Source: Rikenella microfusus (GTDB taxonomy: Bacteria > Bacteroidota > Bacteroidia > Bacteroidales > DYQK01). From it: 37,246 nucleotides of DNA. Positions 8,032-16,829 of this stretch are shown here, piece by piece. The notes beneath the pieces were generated by a model that saw only the letters and a program-made list of their open reading frames with translations, was not told the origin of the DNA and searched no databases. The position numbers and the translations under genes are program-made. The stretch is from NCBI GenBank assembly GCA_020719385.1, contig DYQK01000019.1, positions 1 to 37,246 on the forward strand, in the 5' to 3' direction. The number at the start of each line of letters is the position of its first letter. The first letter of the stretch is position 1.

Positions 8032-10050
8032 TTACCAAATTACAGGACGATTTTCTGATTTTTGATATAACTTATCTGTCGGCAAAACCTCAAATGCATC
8101 ATAAAATTCGGGCATTAAAAACAACGTAACATTAATACGAAACTCCGAAATCGTATGTGGATCTTCCTGAATCAATTTTAAAATTTTCTCTTTCCGAGAA
8201 TTTTCCCGCCAAGTCTGTGCTGCTGACAGAAAAAATCGCTGAACAGGAGTAAATCCATCTATTTTCGCAACTTTTTGAGGTGTTTTTTCCAACACTTTCA
8301 GAAACGCATAATACGCAACTGTCCAACCACCAAGGTCAGCAATATTTTCCCCAACCGTCAATTTCCCGTTCAAATGAACAGAATCTACAGCAACCACCGA
8401 ATCAAAAATTTTGATAAATAATTCGGTACGTTCTTTGTAATTTTTCGTGTCAGTTTCTGTCCACCAATCTCGAAGATTGCCGTTTTCGTCAAATTTTTTG
8501 CCCTTGTCATCAAAGCCGTGCGTCATTTCGTGACCGATAATCATTCCTATTGAACCATAATTTATTGCGTCATCGGCTTCGGGGTTAAAAAATGGCGGCT
8601 GAAGAATGGCGGCAGGAAAAACTATTTCGTTCATCGAAGGGCTATAATACGCATTGACCGTTTGCGGCGTCAGCATCCATTCGCTTTTATTAACAGGTTT
8701 GCCCAATTTATTGAGGTTAAAACGAAAACCAAACTCCCAAACTCGAAAAATATTCCCCAAAAAATCATTTCTCGCAATTTTTAAACTTGAAAAATCGTTC
8801 CATTTGTCAGGAAACCCAATTTTTACATTCATTTTTCGAAGTTTTTTAATTGCCTCTTCTTTTGTTTTGGGTTGCATCCAACTACTTTTCTCAATTCTAT
8901 TCTGCAACGAAGAACGTAAATTCTCAACTAAAATCAACATTTTCTGCTTCGATTCTTGCGGAAAATATTTCTCAACATACGGTTTTGCCAACATTTCACC
9001 TAACATTTGGTCGGTGAGATTCAAAATATATTTCTCTCGCACAGGCTTCTCTGTCTTCCCCATCAAAAATTTTCCAAAAAAAGAAAAATGTAAATCTTCA
9101 AATTTTTTACTCAAAAGCTGAGCAGTATTTGAAATTAAACGCCATTTTAACAAATTTTTGAAACTTTCAATTTTTGTTTTTTGCAAAATGTTATCAAAAT
9201 TCTCAAAAAACGAAGGCTGTGAAACATTCAACTCTGAAACATTCGAAATGCCAAGATATTGAAAATACAACGACCAATTCCAAGAAGGACATAATTTTTG
9301 TAACTCATTGACTTTCATTTTGTTATGCGTTTTTTCAACATCTCTATTCTCAAGTCTGCTCCACTGAATTTTTGCAAACTCTGCCTCTAAGGCAAGAATA
9401 TCATTCGCAATATTTTCTGCTTCTTTGCGAGAAAAATCAAGCAAAACAAACATTTCTGTAATACACCTTATATATTCGCTGCGAATTTCAACATTTCTCT
9501 TGTCATCCTTGAGATAATAATCCTTGTCAGAAAGCCGAATACCTCCCTGACTCACAGAAAGCAAATACTCATTGCTATTTTTTCTATTTACAACAACCGC
9601 AACGTTAAAAAATACCGAAAATCGATAAATTTGTAACGTATATGCAACCTTTTGCACGTCAGCGAGAGTCTTACAATTGTCAATTTGTTGCAAAAAAGGT
9701 TTTATTGGGTCGTAATTTAACTTTTCAATAAGTGCTGTGTCGATTCCTGACGAATAAAAATCGGCAATTTTTTGCAACTCGCTGCCTTGCGAATGATTTT
9801 GTTTTTGGGCATTTTCGATAATTTCCCGTAATTGCTTCTCGGTGCGAAGTTGAATTTCCTCAAACGTACCAAAATCGGACTTGTCAGGAGGAATAGGATT
9901 GGCAATTAACCATTTTTCGTTCACGTAACGGTAAAAATCCTCGCCCACACGAATATTTTTGTTCATCAAAGAAGTGTCAAAAGAAGGAATTTTTTGAGAA
10001 AAACCATTGAAAACAAACAGAAACAACAGAAAAAAAATGATATTTTTCAT
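8032..10050 (-). CDS. Exported M13-family zinc metallopeptidase (PepO/neprilysin-like)
   Basis: Starting at the ATG at 10050 gives 672 residues with a signal peptide (MKNIIFFLLFLFVFNGFSQ); a TTG at 10074 is the alternative but would put extra charged residues before it. The zinc site is complete: HEMTH with ligands H507 and H511, and ENIADLGG with ligand E568 and D572. The substrate-binding strand motif NAYYSPSMNEIVFPAAI precedes it, and the protein ends in RPVIW, close to the RCxxW-type terminus of the family. Length and order match full-length M13 peptidases, with a large helical N-terminal lid and a C-terminal catalytic lobe. It probably degrades peptides in the periplasm or at the surface. 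It is a single-gene unit with its own promoter and terminator. Confidence 0.95.
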   Translation of the reverse strand: MKNIIFFLLFLFVFNGFSQKIPSFDTSLMNKNIRVGEDFYRYVNEKWLIANPIPPDKSDFGTFEEIQLRTEKQLREIIENAQKQNHSQGSELQKIADFYSSGIDTALIEKLNYDPIKPFLQQIDNCKTLADVQKVAYTLQIYRFSVFFNVAVVVNRKNSNEYLLSVSQGGIRLSDKDYYLKDDKRNVEIRSEYIRCITEMFVLLDFSRKEAENIANDILALEAEFAKIQWSRLENRDVEKTHNKMKVNELQKLCPSWNWSLYFQYLGISNVSELNVSQPSFFENFDNILQKTKIESFKNLLKWRLISNTAQLLSKKFEDLHFSFFGKFLMGKTEKPVREKYILNLTDQMLGEMLAKPYVEKYFPQESKQKMLILVENLRSSLQNRIEKSSWMQPKTKEEAIKKLRKMNVKIGFPDKWNDFSSLKIARNDFLGNIFRVWEFGFRFNLNKLGKPVNKSEWMLTPQTVNAYYSPSMNEIVFPAAILQPPFFNPEADDAINYGSIGMIIGHEMTHGFDDKGKKFDENGNLRDWWTETDTKNYKERTELFIKIFDSVVAVDSVHLNGKLTVGENIADLGGWTVAYYAFLKVLEKTPQKVAKIDGFTPVQRFFLSAAQTWRENSRKEKILKLIQEDPHTISEFRINVTLFLMPEFYDAFEVLPTDKLYQKSENRPVIW

Positions 10051-10081
10051 AAATTTTGAGAAAAAGTTAAACAAATATTCA

Positions 10082-10112
10082 CAAAAGTAAAGTTTTTTTC
10101 ACAAAAAACAAA
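10082..10112 (-). promoter_or_regulatory. Promoter of the M13 peptidase gene
   Basis: On the minus strand, TTTG (10109-10112) and TACTTTTG (10082-10089) are separated by 19 bases, an almost ideal Bacteroidota -33/-7 pair. The -7 motif lies about 32 bases before the ATG at 10050 and overlaps the region after the upstream TTG, which favours the ATG start. Confidence 0.7.
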
Positions 10113-10144
10113 AATTATTTTTTCAAATTTTCGAATAAAATTTT

Positions 10145-10152
10145 TATTTTTG
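10145..10152 (+). promoter_or_regulatory. -7 promoter element for mntP
   Basis: TATTTTTG fits TAnnTTTG and lies 24 bases before the mntP ATG. No clear TTTG is found at the expected -33 distance. Confidence 0.4.
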
Positions 10153-10176
10153 TAAAAAATTTTTCACAAAAAAAGA

Positions 10177-10734
10177 ATGGAAATTTTAACTATTTTTTTA
10201 ATTGCCATCGGTTTATGTTTTGATTCTTTCGCTGTTTCTGTCTCTACGGGCTTGATAATCAAAGACATAAAAATCTCTCAAACACTCAAAGTCGCAACAT
10301 TTTTAGGATTTTTTCAAGCACTTATGCCGTTCTTGGGTTGGCTCGTTGGCAAAAAATTAAAGGAATATATTGCAAATTTCGACCACTGGATTGCTTTTGC
10401 CCTGTTGCTAATCATCGGCGGAAAAATGATTTTCGAATCAATGAAAAATGAAGAGGAAAAAACCTTTAACCCGTTGAAAATCATTGTTTTAATCGGAATT
10501 TCTATCGCAACAAGTATTGACGCTTTTGTCGTAGGAATAACATTTGGACTTTTAAATATCTCGATTCTTCTTGCCGTCTTAATCATCGGTTTCGTAACGT
10601 TTTCTGTCGGAATATTGGGAATTTATATCGGAAGAAAAACAGGAAATCGATTTGGAAATAAAATGGAAATTTTCGGCGGAATCGTTTTGATTCTCATTGG
10701 AATAAAAATTTTAATTGAACATTTATTTTTTTAA
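10177..10734 (+). CDS. mntP: Manganese efflux pump MntP
   Basis: The 185-residue protein has six predicted membrane segments and the internal two-fold repeat of the MntP (DUF204) family. The paired acidic motifs are CFDSFAVSVSTG near residue 14 and SIDAFVVGITFG near residue 115, whose aspartates are central to Mn(II) export in characterised members. The length matches the family. It sits in the inner membrane and protects against manganese excess. In some bacteria mntP is under a Mn-sensing yybP-ykoY riboswitch; the short 5' region here leaves no room for one. The next gene begins three bases after its stop, so they share a transcript although their functions look unrelated. Confidence 0.93.
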   Translation: MEILTIFLIAIGLCFDSFAVSVSTGLIIKDIKISQTLKVATFLGFFQALMPFLGWLVGKKLKEYIANFDHWIAFALLLIIGGKMIFESMKNEEEKTFNPLKIIVLIGISIATSIDAFVVGITFGLLNISILLAVLIIGFVTFSVGILGIYIGRKTGNRFGNKMEIFGGIVLILIGIKILIEHLFF

Positions 10735-10737
10735 AAA

Positions 10738-12135
10738 ATGTTAAGAGAAAAAGAAAAATTAATCAACGAATTTTCAGTCATCAGCGACATCATTATTGCG
10801 TTGTTAAACTTTGCCATTTTTTATTCAATTTTCAAAAAAACCCTGAATCCTCAGGTTTTTCAACAACATTTAATTCTCGGACTGTTGCTTTTGCCAACGG
10901 CATATATTTTGTTTCGCATCACCGATGTCTCGAAAATTAGACGCACAAGTTCTTACGCACAAATTTTTATAGAATATTTGTTTGTCAACTTTTTGCTTTT
11001 GGGGTTTCTCTTTCTGTATATTTTTATTTTTAAACTACACACAACAGGCCGACTAATGATGTTTTGTTTTGGGGTTTCGAATTTTTTTTCCACGTATATT
11101 TTGCGAATTTCGTTTTTTCATTTGTTAAAATATTTTCGAAAAAAAGGTTTTAACACTCGAAATCTCTTAATAATTGCCGATTCCGACTCGGACTCAATAA
11201 TCGAAAAAATTAGAGATTTGTCTTATTTGGATTTTGTGATAAAAGTTATTGTTACCGATTCGGAAAAAATTACAGGTTTATATCAAGAAAAATTTGCTGT
11301 TTTGCCCACAACTATTGATATTTCGCGTTTTTTGGAATTAGAATCTATTGATGAAGTTTTATTTTGCAGAAATATTTATTCGCAAGAAGAATTAAAACAA
11401 TTAATTTATATTTGTCAGGAAATTGGAGTAGTTTTTCGAATGCAGGCAAATAATTTATTGAGTTTGATGAGTAAAGCAAAAATGATTTCGCTTGAAGAAA
11501 TTTCATTTTTAACGTTTTCGAATACTCCGAATGATTATTTTGCGTTGAAAATGAAAAGTTTTTTCGATTATTCTGCTTCGTTTTTGATTTTGTTTTTCTC
11601 TTTGCCGTTTTTTTTATTTATCGCAATTCTTATCAAAACAACTTCGAAAGGTCCCGTTTTTTTCAAACAAATTCGTGTTGGTTTGAGAGGCAGAAAATTT
11701 CTCGTTTACAAATTTCGAACAATGGTACGAGATGCGGAGAAGTTAAAAAATGAATTGTTGTCGCAAAACGAACAGCAAGGTCCTGTTTTTAAAATGAAAA
11801 ATGACCCTCGAATTACGAAAATTGGGAAATTTTTGCGAAAAACGAGTTTAGATGAGTTTCCGCAATTTATCAATGTTTTGCGAGGTGAAATGTCGATTGT
11901 TGGTCCGCGTCCGCCGATTCCTGAAGAAGTGGCAAAATATGAACGTTGGCAGCTGCGGCGTCTGTCGATGAAACCTGGAATCACTTGTATCTGGCAAGTT
12001 AGCGGGAGAAATAACATTTCTTTCGAGGATTGGATGCGTTTAGATTTACTCTATATAGATACTTGGTCGTTGAAATTGGATTTTATTTTGTTTATAAAAA
12101 CGATAAAAGTCATTTTTCGGGCAACGGGACAATGA
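10738..12135 (+). CDS. Polyprenyl-phosphate sugar-1-phosphate transferase (exopolysaccharide initiation)
   Basis: The 465-residue protein has the WbaP/WcaJ layout. About four membrane segments lie in the first 135 residues, a Rossmann-like cytoplasmic domain follows to about 265, and a catalytic domain spans about 271-465. Catalytic-domain motifs are clear: KGPVFFKQIRVGLRGRKF, YKFRTM, TSLDEFPQFINVLRGEMS followed by IVGPRPP, and KPGITCIWQVSGRNNISF. Such enzymes load the first sugar phosphate onto undecaprenyl phosphate for capsule, exopolysaccharide or O-antigen synthesis. No glycosyltransferases or flippase are adjacent, so this may be a stand-alone initiator. Its last 26 bases overlap the convergent histidine kinase gene. 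Confidence 0.93.
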   Translation: MLREKEKLINEFSVISDIIIALLNFAIFYSIFKKTLNPQVFQQHLILGLLLLPTAYILFRITDVSKIRRTSSYAQIFIEYLFVNFLLLGFLFLYIFIFKLHTTGRLMMFCFGVSNFFSTYILRISFFHLLKYFRKKGFNTRNLLIIADSDSDSIIEKIRDLSYLDFVIKVIVTDSEKITGLYQEKFAVLPTTIDISRFLELESIDEVLFCRNIYSQEELKQLIYICQEIGVVFRMQANNLLSLMSKAKMISLEEISFLTFSNTPNDYFALKMKSFFDYSASFLILFFSLPFFLFIAILIKTTSKGPVFFKQIRVGLRGRKFLVYKFRTMVRDAEKLKNELLSQNEQQGPVFKMKNDPRITKIGKFLRKTSLDEFPQFINVLRGEMSIVGPRPPIPEEVAKYERWQLRRLSMKPGITCIWQVSGRNNISFEDWMRLDLLYIDTWSLKLDFILFIKTIKVIFRATGQ

Positions 12136-14491
12136 CGTTTTGCGGCAATGCAAAGCGAAATGTTGTTCCTTTGCCCAAAATTGAGTCAACAGAGATGATT
12201 CCGCCGTTTTGTTTTACAAATTCTTGACACAATATTAGACCTAACCCTGTTCCTTTACCTTTTATTCCTGCTCCGATTTCTGAATTTTTTACGTCAATGC
12301 GAAATAATTTAGAAATATCTTCTTGAGAAATACCGATTCCTGTATCTGAAATTAAAATTTCTGTGTACAAATTATGAGTGTTTTGTGTCGCGATAAGGAT
12401 TTTGCCATTTTTTTCTGTAAATTTAATTGCGTTCGTTAAGAGATTTCGTATCACGGTATCGATCATTTTCTCATCTGCGAAGCAATTTTCGCTTGCGTTC
12501 AAGTTTTTTTCCAAAGAAATATTTTTATTTCTCGCACTTGCCTCGACAAGTTCTAAATTATTTTCAATTAATTCATTGAGATTTAACATTTTGGGGGAGT
12601 AAGAAATAATTCCCTGCTGCGAGCGCGCCCAGTCAAGAAGGTTTTCAAGTAAGTGAAAAGCTTTTTTCCCTGACTCAATAATCAAATTCAATATTTCCTC
12701 TGCCTCATCATAACTTAAACTTCGCAAATTTTCACCTAAATATTCACCGAAACCAATTATTGCGTTGAAAGGATTTTTTAAATCGTGAGCAATAATCGAG
12801 AAAAACTTATCTTTCGTTGTGTTTAACTTTTCTAATTCGCTTCTTTGTCGTTCAATTTCATTTTTTTGATGCAAAATTTCAGCATTCGCCATTTCTAAAT
12901 TGTGTTTTTGCACCGAAACAAGTTTAAAATTCCGTTTATATTTCGAATAAAAAAGAGAAACGTAAACAAACAAAAACGCAATAAGAACGACAATGGCAAT
13001 AAAAAGGTATTTTAAATTTTTTTGATATTGCAACTCTACCTCTTTTGTTTGCAGCAAAATATTTTGCTTCTCAATTTCATTTTTCTGTTTTTGCACATTA
13101 TAATTTGCCTCAACCTCGCGAATTCGTCTGTCAATTTCAGAATTAAACATCGTATCATTGAGTTGTTTATAAATTTTATAAAAATTTAACGATTTTGCAA
13201 ATAGATTATTTTTTTCCAACGCAAGCGAAAGTTCTTGTGCCGCTTCCTGAGCAATTTCTTTTCGCCCAATTTGTTGAGAAATGAAAAAACCCTTCTCTAA
13301 AAATTTTATAGCAACAGAAAAATTGTTTAATTTACTCCAAGATTTTCCTAATAAAACGTAAGAATTCGCTATTCCCTCTTTTGACGAAATTTTTTCCTTT
13401 ATTTTCAACGCATTTGTTCCATATTTTATTGCCTGTCGATACAGACCTTGCAAAAAATAAATTTCTCCGACATACAAATAACCCGTAGAAGAACCAAATT
13501 CATCATTTTCTCTTTCGCGAATCTCGATGGAACGAAAAAAATACGACAACGCTTTTTGATAATGCTTCTTTTCTTTGTAAATTGCACCAATATTATTTAA
13601 CGCAACGGCTTTGCCGCGTTCATTTTTTAATTCTGTACAAATTTCTAATCCTTTTTCCAAATACTGAGCTGCTTTATCTAAATCATTTTGTAATAAAAAA
13701 ACATCACTCATATTGTTATAAATTTGTGCGATGAGATTTTTAAACCCAAATTTTTCAGACAACTCAAGTGCTTTGTAATAATTTCCCATTGCCACCTCGT
13801 AATTATTTAATTTGTGATGCGAAACACCTAAATTAATGTAAGATTCTGTCATCAATTCCTGTTTATTTAACTTTGAAAAAATCTCTGATGCTTTTTGAAA
13901 ATGCTCTATCGCAGCGAAATAATCACTTTTTCGAAAATAAATTGTCCCCAAACGGCTATAAATCAGTCCCGAAGAGTTCGAAAAAATATTTTTAGTAAAG
14001 GGCAACGCTTTTTTCCCATAAAATTCTGACGAATCATAACTGTTTTGTGAAAAAAAACTTCGCATTAAACCGCCGCAAGAGTTAATTATCAACAAACTAT
14101 CATTCATTTCTTGAGAAATTCTTAAAGATTCGCGAAAAAAATCTTCGCTAACCTTAAATTTTTTCTGAATATTCGCCGCCACAGCCTGATTTAACAAAAA
14201 ATTTATTTTTATTTTCAAAAAATTTTGTGTTTTCTTATACTCGTCATTTTTTTCTATTGACTGAAAAATTTTTTCCACTTCACTCATATATTGTTGATAT
14301 TTCCTGAAATCCGAATCTGAAATACTGCGACAAAACTCAATTATTAACCGAATTTTTATAGTATCTTCTTTGATACGCTGCAAATTGGTCAACAATTCGT
14401 TTTCCATACTGTCAACATTTTTATTCTGTGCGACATTTTTCGATATCGAAAACGAAAAAAGAAACGAAAAAAGAATTAAAAACTTTTTCAT
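12110..14491 (-). CDS. TPR-containing membrane sensor histidine kinase
   Basis: The 793-residue protein has a signal peptide (cleavage near residue 21), an exported sensor region of tandem TPR units (about 100-440), a coiled coil, one membrane segment at about 494-515, a second coiled coil and a kinase core. HisKA carries the phosphorylated H569 in FFSIIAHDLKNPFNAI. The ATPase has an N box (RNLLTNAIKF), G1 (SDTGIG) and G2 (GKGTGLGL). No receiver domain is attached and no response regulator is adjacent. TPR kinases of this type are common in Bacteroidota; PorY, the partner proposed for PorX, is a different, shorter kinase, so pairing with the porX gene of this window is only a possibility. It starts 12 bases after ispH and is probably the last gene of a rimM-ispH operon. 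Confidence 0.93.
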   Translation of the reverse strand: MKKFLILFSFLFSFSISKNVAQNKNVDSMENELLTNLQRIKEDTIKIRLIIEFCRSISDSDFRKYQQYMSEVEKIFQSIEKNDEYKKTQNFLKIKINFLLNQAVAANIQKKFKVSEDFFRESLRISQEMNDSLLIINSCGGLMRSFFSQNSYDSSEFYGKKALPFTKNIFSNSSGLIYSRLGTIYFRKSDYFAAIEHFQKASEIFSKLNKQELMTESYINLGVSHHKLNNYEVAMGNYYKALELSEKFGFKNLIAQIYNNMSDVFLLQNDLDKAAQYLEKGLEICTELKNERGKAVALNNIGAIYKEKKHYQKALSYFFRSIEIRERENDEFGSSTGYLYVGEIYFLQGLYRQAIKYGTNALKIKEKISSKEGIANSYVLLGKSWSKLNNFSVAIKFLEKGFFISQQIGRKEIAQEAAQELSLALEKNNLFAKSLNFYKIYKQLNDTMFNSEIDRRIREVEANYNVQKQKNEIEKQNILLQTKEVELQYQKNLKYLFIAIVVLIAFLFVYVSLFYSKYKRNFKLVSVQKHNLEMANAEILHQKNEIERQRSELEKLNTTKDKFFSIIAHDLKNPFNAIIGFGEYLGENLRSLSYDEAEEILNLIIESGKKAFHLLENLLDWARSQQGIISYSPKMLNLNELIENNLELVEASARNKNISLEKNLNASENCFADEKMIDTVIRNLLTNAIKFTEKNGKILIATQNTHNLYTEILISDTGIGISQEDISKLFRIDVKNSEIGAGIKGKGTGLGLILCQEFVKQNGGIISVDSILGKGTTFRFALPQNVIVPLPEK

Positions 14492-14503
14492 AAAAAATAA
14501 AAT

Positions 14504-15376
14504 TTAAAAAAATTGATTTTGTAAAAAACTTTTGATATTTTGCATCAGCCACAACGGCGTTGATGTTGCCCCGCAAATCCCAACTTTCTCAATATGTTGA
14601 AACCATTCAAGTTGAATATTTTCTATTGAGGTAATAAAGTACGTTTTTTCGTTTTCTTGAGAACAAATATTAAATAAAACTTGCCCATTTGAACTTTTTT
14701 CTCCGCTAACAAACAAAATCACGTCATAATTTTTCACAAAATCACGCAATTCCTCCTCGCGTTGTGCCACACTTTGACAAATTGTTTGATACATTACAAA
14801 ATCAATTTTTTGATTTTTTTGAGACATTTTCTCTTGAATTTTTTTTGCAATCTCTTGATAATCAACGTATCGGCGAGTTGTTTGTGAAAAAAGACGAATA
14901 GGTTTTTCAAAGTTCAAATTTACTAAATCCTTCTCATCCGAGATAACAATTGCATTTCCTTCTGTTTGCCCGACAAGACCGTTCACCTCGGCGTGTCCTT
15001 TTTTTCCAAAAATAACCACTTGACCATTTTTTTGCGACATTTCCTCGAAACCTTTTCGAATTTTATACTGCAATTTTAGAACCACAGGGCAAGACGCATC
15101 AATAACCGAATTCTGATTTTTGTAAGCAATTTGATACGTTTTGGGAGGCTCGCCGTGCGCGCGAATCAAAATTTTCGAATTTCTTAGAGAGAAAAGTTCA
15201 TCGTTATTGATAGTTTTTAAACCCAAACTCTCTAAACGCTTGACTTCCAAAGTGTTATGGACAATATCGCCGATACAAAATAATGGAATTTTTTGCGACA
15301 ATTCCTCCTCGGCTTTGCGAATTGCGTAAACCACACCTGAACAAAAACCCGATTTTGCGTCAATATCGATTTTCAT
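14504..15376 (-). CDS. ispH: 4-hydroxy-3-methylbut-2-enyl diphosphate reductase IspH
   Basis: IspH performs the last step of the MEP isoprenoid pathway, reducing HMBPP to IPP and DMAPP with a [4Fe-4S] cluster. The 290-residue length is standard. The three cluster cysteines are present as C12 (SGFCSGV), C96 (DASCPVV) and C200 (QTICQSV). Substrate-binding histidines are seen in GDIVHN, RAHGEPP and GKKGHAEVNG, and the SSN motif is in GEKSSNGQ. It starts three bases after the rimM stop, so the two are translated from one transcript. This gene indicates the MEP route rather than mevalonate for isoprenoids. Confidence 0.96.
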   Translation of the reverse strand: MKIDIDAKSGFCSGVVYAIRKAEEELSQKIPLFCIGDIVHNTLEVKRLESLGLKTINNDELFSLRNSKILIRAHGEPPKTYQIAYKNQNSVIDASCPVVLKLQYKIRKGFEEMSQKNGQVVIFGKKGHAEVNGLVGQTEGNAIVISDEKDLVNLNFEKPIRLFSQTTRRYVDYQEIAKKIQEKMSQKNQKIDFVMYQTICQSVAQREEELRDFVKNYDVILFVSGEKSSNGQVLFNICSQENEKTYFITSIENIQLEWFQHIEKVGICGATSTPLWLMQNIKSFLQNQFF

Positions 15377-15379
15377 ATT

Positions 15380-15934
15380 TTACAAATTTAACAAACCTTC
15401 GGGGGCAATGAAAAAAATTTTGTGATTTTTATGTGAAATTTTTGTGATAAATTCTTTGCGAAACGGAATCAAAGTTTCTTTTTCTTTGTTCCTAACCCGC
15501 AGCAAATTATTTTTGGGTATTCGCAAAATTTCTCTCACTTTTCCAATCTTCCCTGCGGTTTTTTCGTAAACTTTATACCCAATAATCTCTCGTTTTTCAA
15601 GTTTATTTCTCAAATTTTTCGACAACGAAGTATAAACATTTGCTCCGACAATTTCCTTCGCCTTCTCTACGGAATCAACCGTTTCGAAGGAAAAAATACA
15701 CTCAACATTTTGATTTTTATCTCGCACAGAAATATTTTTTTTATCTGCGAAAAAAGGAACTTTTTGTCCCTCAATTTCGAGAAAATAAAATCCACTTTTG
15801 AACGTAAAATTTTCAGAAACAGAATCAAGAAACGAATTTTCGACAGGCAAAATAATTTCACCTCGCACTCCATGAATTTTAGAGATTTTCCCTAAAAAAA
15901 ACATCTCAATTTCATTTATAGAAATAAATTTCAT
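15380..15934 (-). CDS. rimM: Ribosome maturation factor RimM
   Basis: RimM assists 16S rRNA processing and 30S head assembly by binding ribosomal protein S19. The 184-residue form from the ATG at 15934 has the N-terminal RimM beta barrel (FFLGKISKIHGVRGEI near residue 12) and a C-terminal PRC barrel (IIGYKVYEKTAGKIGKV, NNLLRVRNKEKETLIPF). An upstream in-frame TTG at 15961 overlaps the -7 promoter element, so it cannot be the start; an internal ATG at 15904 is also possible. It is the first gene of the rimM-ispH-kinase unit rather than being in the ribosomal-protein cluster seen in many bacteria. Confidence 0.93.
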   Translation of the reverse strand: MKFISINEIEMFFLGKISKIHGVRGEIILPVENSFLDSVSENFTFKSGFYFLEIEGQKVPFFADKKNISVRDKNQNVECIFSFETVDSVEKAKEIVGANVYTSLSKNLRNKLEKREIIGYKVYEKTAGKIGKVREILRIPKNNLLRVRNKEKETLIPFRKEFITKISHKNHKIFFIAPEGLLNL

Positions 15935-15958
15935 ACCAAATTTGATAAAAAGTTGAGG

Positions 15959-15989
15959 CAAATATAAAAAAATTTTTTGATTTTACAAA
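15959..15989 (-). promoter_or_regulatory. Promoter of the rimM-ispH operon
   Basis: On the minus strand, TTTG (15986-15989) and TATATTTG (15959-15966) are 19 bases apart, an ideal pair. It overlaps the divergent promoter of the next gene, so only one polymerase could occupy the site at a time. Confidence 0.7.
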
Positions 15990-16004
15990 AAAGTATTATC
16001 TTTG
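15976..16004 (+). promoter_or_regulatory. Promoter of the coiled-coil nuclease-like gene
   Basis: TTTG (15976-15979) and TATCTTTG (15997-16004) are 17 bases apart on the plus strand. The -7 motif ends 27 bases before the ATG. It is interleaved with the opposite-strand rimM promoter. Confidence 0.55.
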
Positions 16005-16031
16005 TCGCAAAATTATTAACATAAATTTTCT

Positions 16032-16829
16032 ATGAAAACAAAAAACGAAATATTTGAAACTCTTGAAAGAGTAAGTCAGATTCTTGAAAGATCTAATCAG
16101 ATTCTTGAAAGGTCTAATCAAATGATGGAAGAATCAAATCAGAAAATGGTTCTTCACGAGAAAAAAATGCAAAAAATGGACCGCAATTTGAAAAAAATGC
16201 GAAAGAAACTTGCCCTTCAAGAGGCAAAACGCAAGGCTGAACGCGAAGAACAAGAGGCAAAACGTAAGGCTGAACGAGAAGAACAGGAGGCAAAACGTAA
16301 GGCTGAACGAGAAGAACAGGAGGCAAAATATAAAGCAGAATTCGAGGCTTTGAGAAAAGAAACGGAAATGGAACGCAGAAAAACCGAAAAAAAAACACGA
16401 GAACTCGAAAATTTATTCACAGGGCAATGGGGTAAACTCATAGAATCGCTCGTCGAAGGAGAAATAATCAAACTTTTGCAAGAAAAAGGAATAAATGTTA
16501 AAAATTTATTCACTCGAAGCCGAAATCAAAACGGAAATTACGGTGCAGAATACGATATTGTCGCCATTGACGGCAACGAAATAGTCGTTGTTGAGGTGAA
16601 AACTACGTTGCAAACTCAACATATTCCGTATTTCAAAACGAAATTAAACGAATTTAAAACCTGGTTCCCTGCATATCAAAATTATAACGTTTACGGTGCA
16701 GTTGCGTTTTTGCGAGAGGATTCTCACGCCGATTTATTTGCCGAGAGACAAGGACTTTTTGTGATTCGAGCAACAGGAAACAGTGCAAAAATCATCAATA
16801 AAGACGATTTTAAACCACAAATTTTCTAA
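16032..16829 (+). CDS. Coiled-coil protein with C-terminal PD-(D/E)XK nuclease-like domain
   Basis: The 265-residue protein starts at an ATG. Residues 1-125 are one long charged coiled coil, including two QILERSN repeats and three exact copies of the 11-residue unit EAKRKAEREEQ. Residues about 130-265 form a PD-(D/E)XK-like domain: a helix with a possible Glu (VEGEIIKLL), D175 in GAEYDIVAID, and E188 and K190 in VVVEVKT. These are the metal-binding and catalytic residues of the restriction-endonuclease fold. The layout resembles the DUF3782-type family widespread in cyanobacteria and other phyla, whose role is not established. No signal peptide is present, so it acts in the cytoplasm. No methylase or other restriction component is adjacent. 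Confidence 0.85.
   Translation: MKTKNEIFETLERVSQILERSNQILERSNQMMEESNQKMVLHEKKMQKMDRNLKKMRKKLALQEAKRKAEREEQEAKRKAEREEQEAKRKAEREEQEAKYKAEFEALRKETEMERRKTEKKTRELENLFTGQWGKLIESLVEGEIIKLLQEKGINVKNLFTRSRNQNGNYGAEYDIVAIDGNEIVVVEVKTTLQTQHIPYFKTKLNEFKTWFPAYQNYNVYGAVAFLREDSHADLFAERQGLFVIRATGNSAKIINKDDFKPQIF
16078..16119 (+). repeat. Two tandem 21-base coding repeats
   Basis: Two consecutive 21-base units at 16078-16098 and 16099-16119 differ at one base and encode QILERSN twice, with a weaker third copy beyond. They build the first part of the coiled coil. Confidence 0.75.
16221..16346 (+). repeat. Tandem 33-base coding repeats
   Basis: Units at 16221-16253, 16254-16286 and 16287-16319 are nearly identical (the last two are the same) and are followed by a degenerate partial unit at 16320-16346. 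Each encodes EAKRKAEREEQ. Such repeats change length readily by slippage or recombination, in whole units that keep the frame and the helical heptad pattern. Confidence 0.9.

Noticed and set aside
10153..10176. Manganese riboswitch upstream of mntP
   Set aside because: Only 24 bases separate the -7 motif from the start codon, far too short for a yybP-ykoY element.
15934..15961. TTG start for rimM giving nine extra residues
   Set aside because: The TTG lies within the -7 promoter element on the same strand, so it would not be in the transcript.
16217..16513. Minus-strand frame with repeated SALRFASCSSR
   Set aside because: It is the antisense reading of the 33-base coiled-coil repeat, not a gene.
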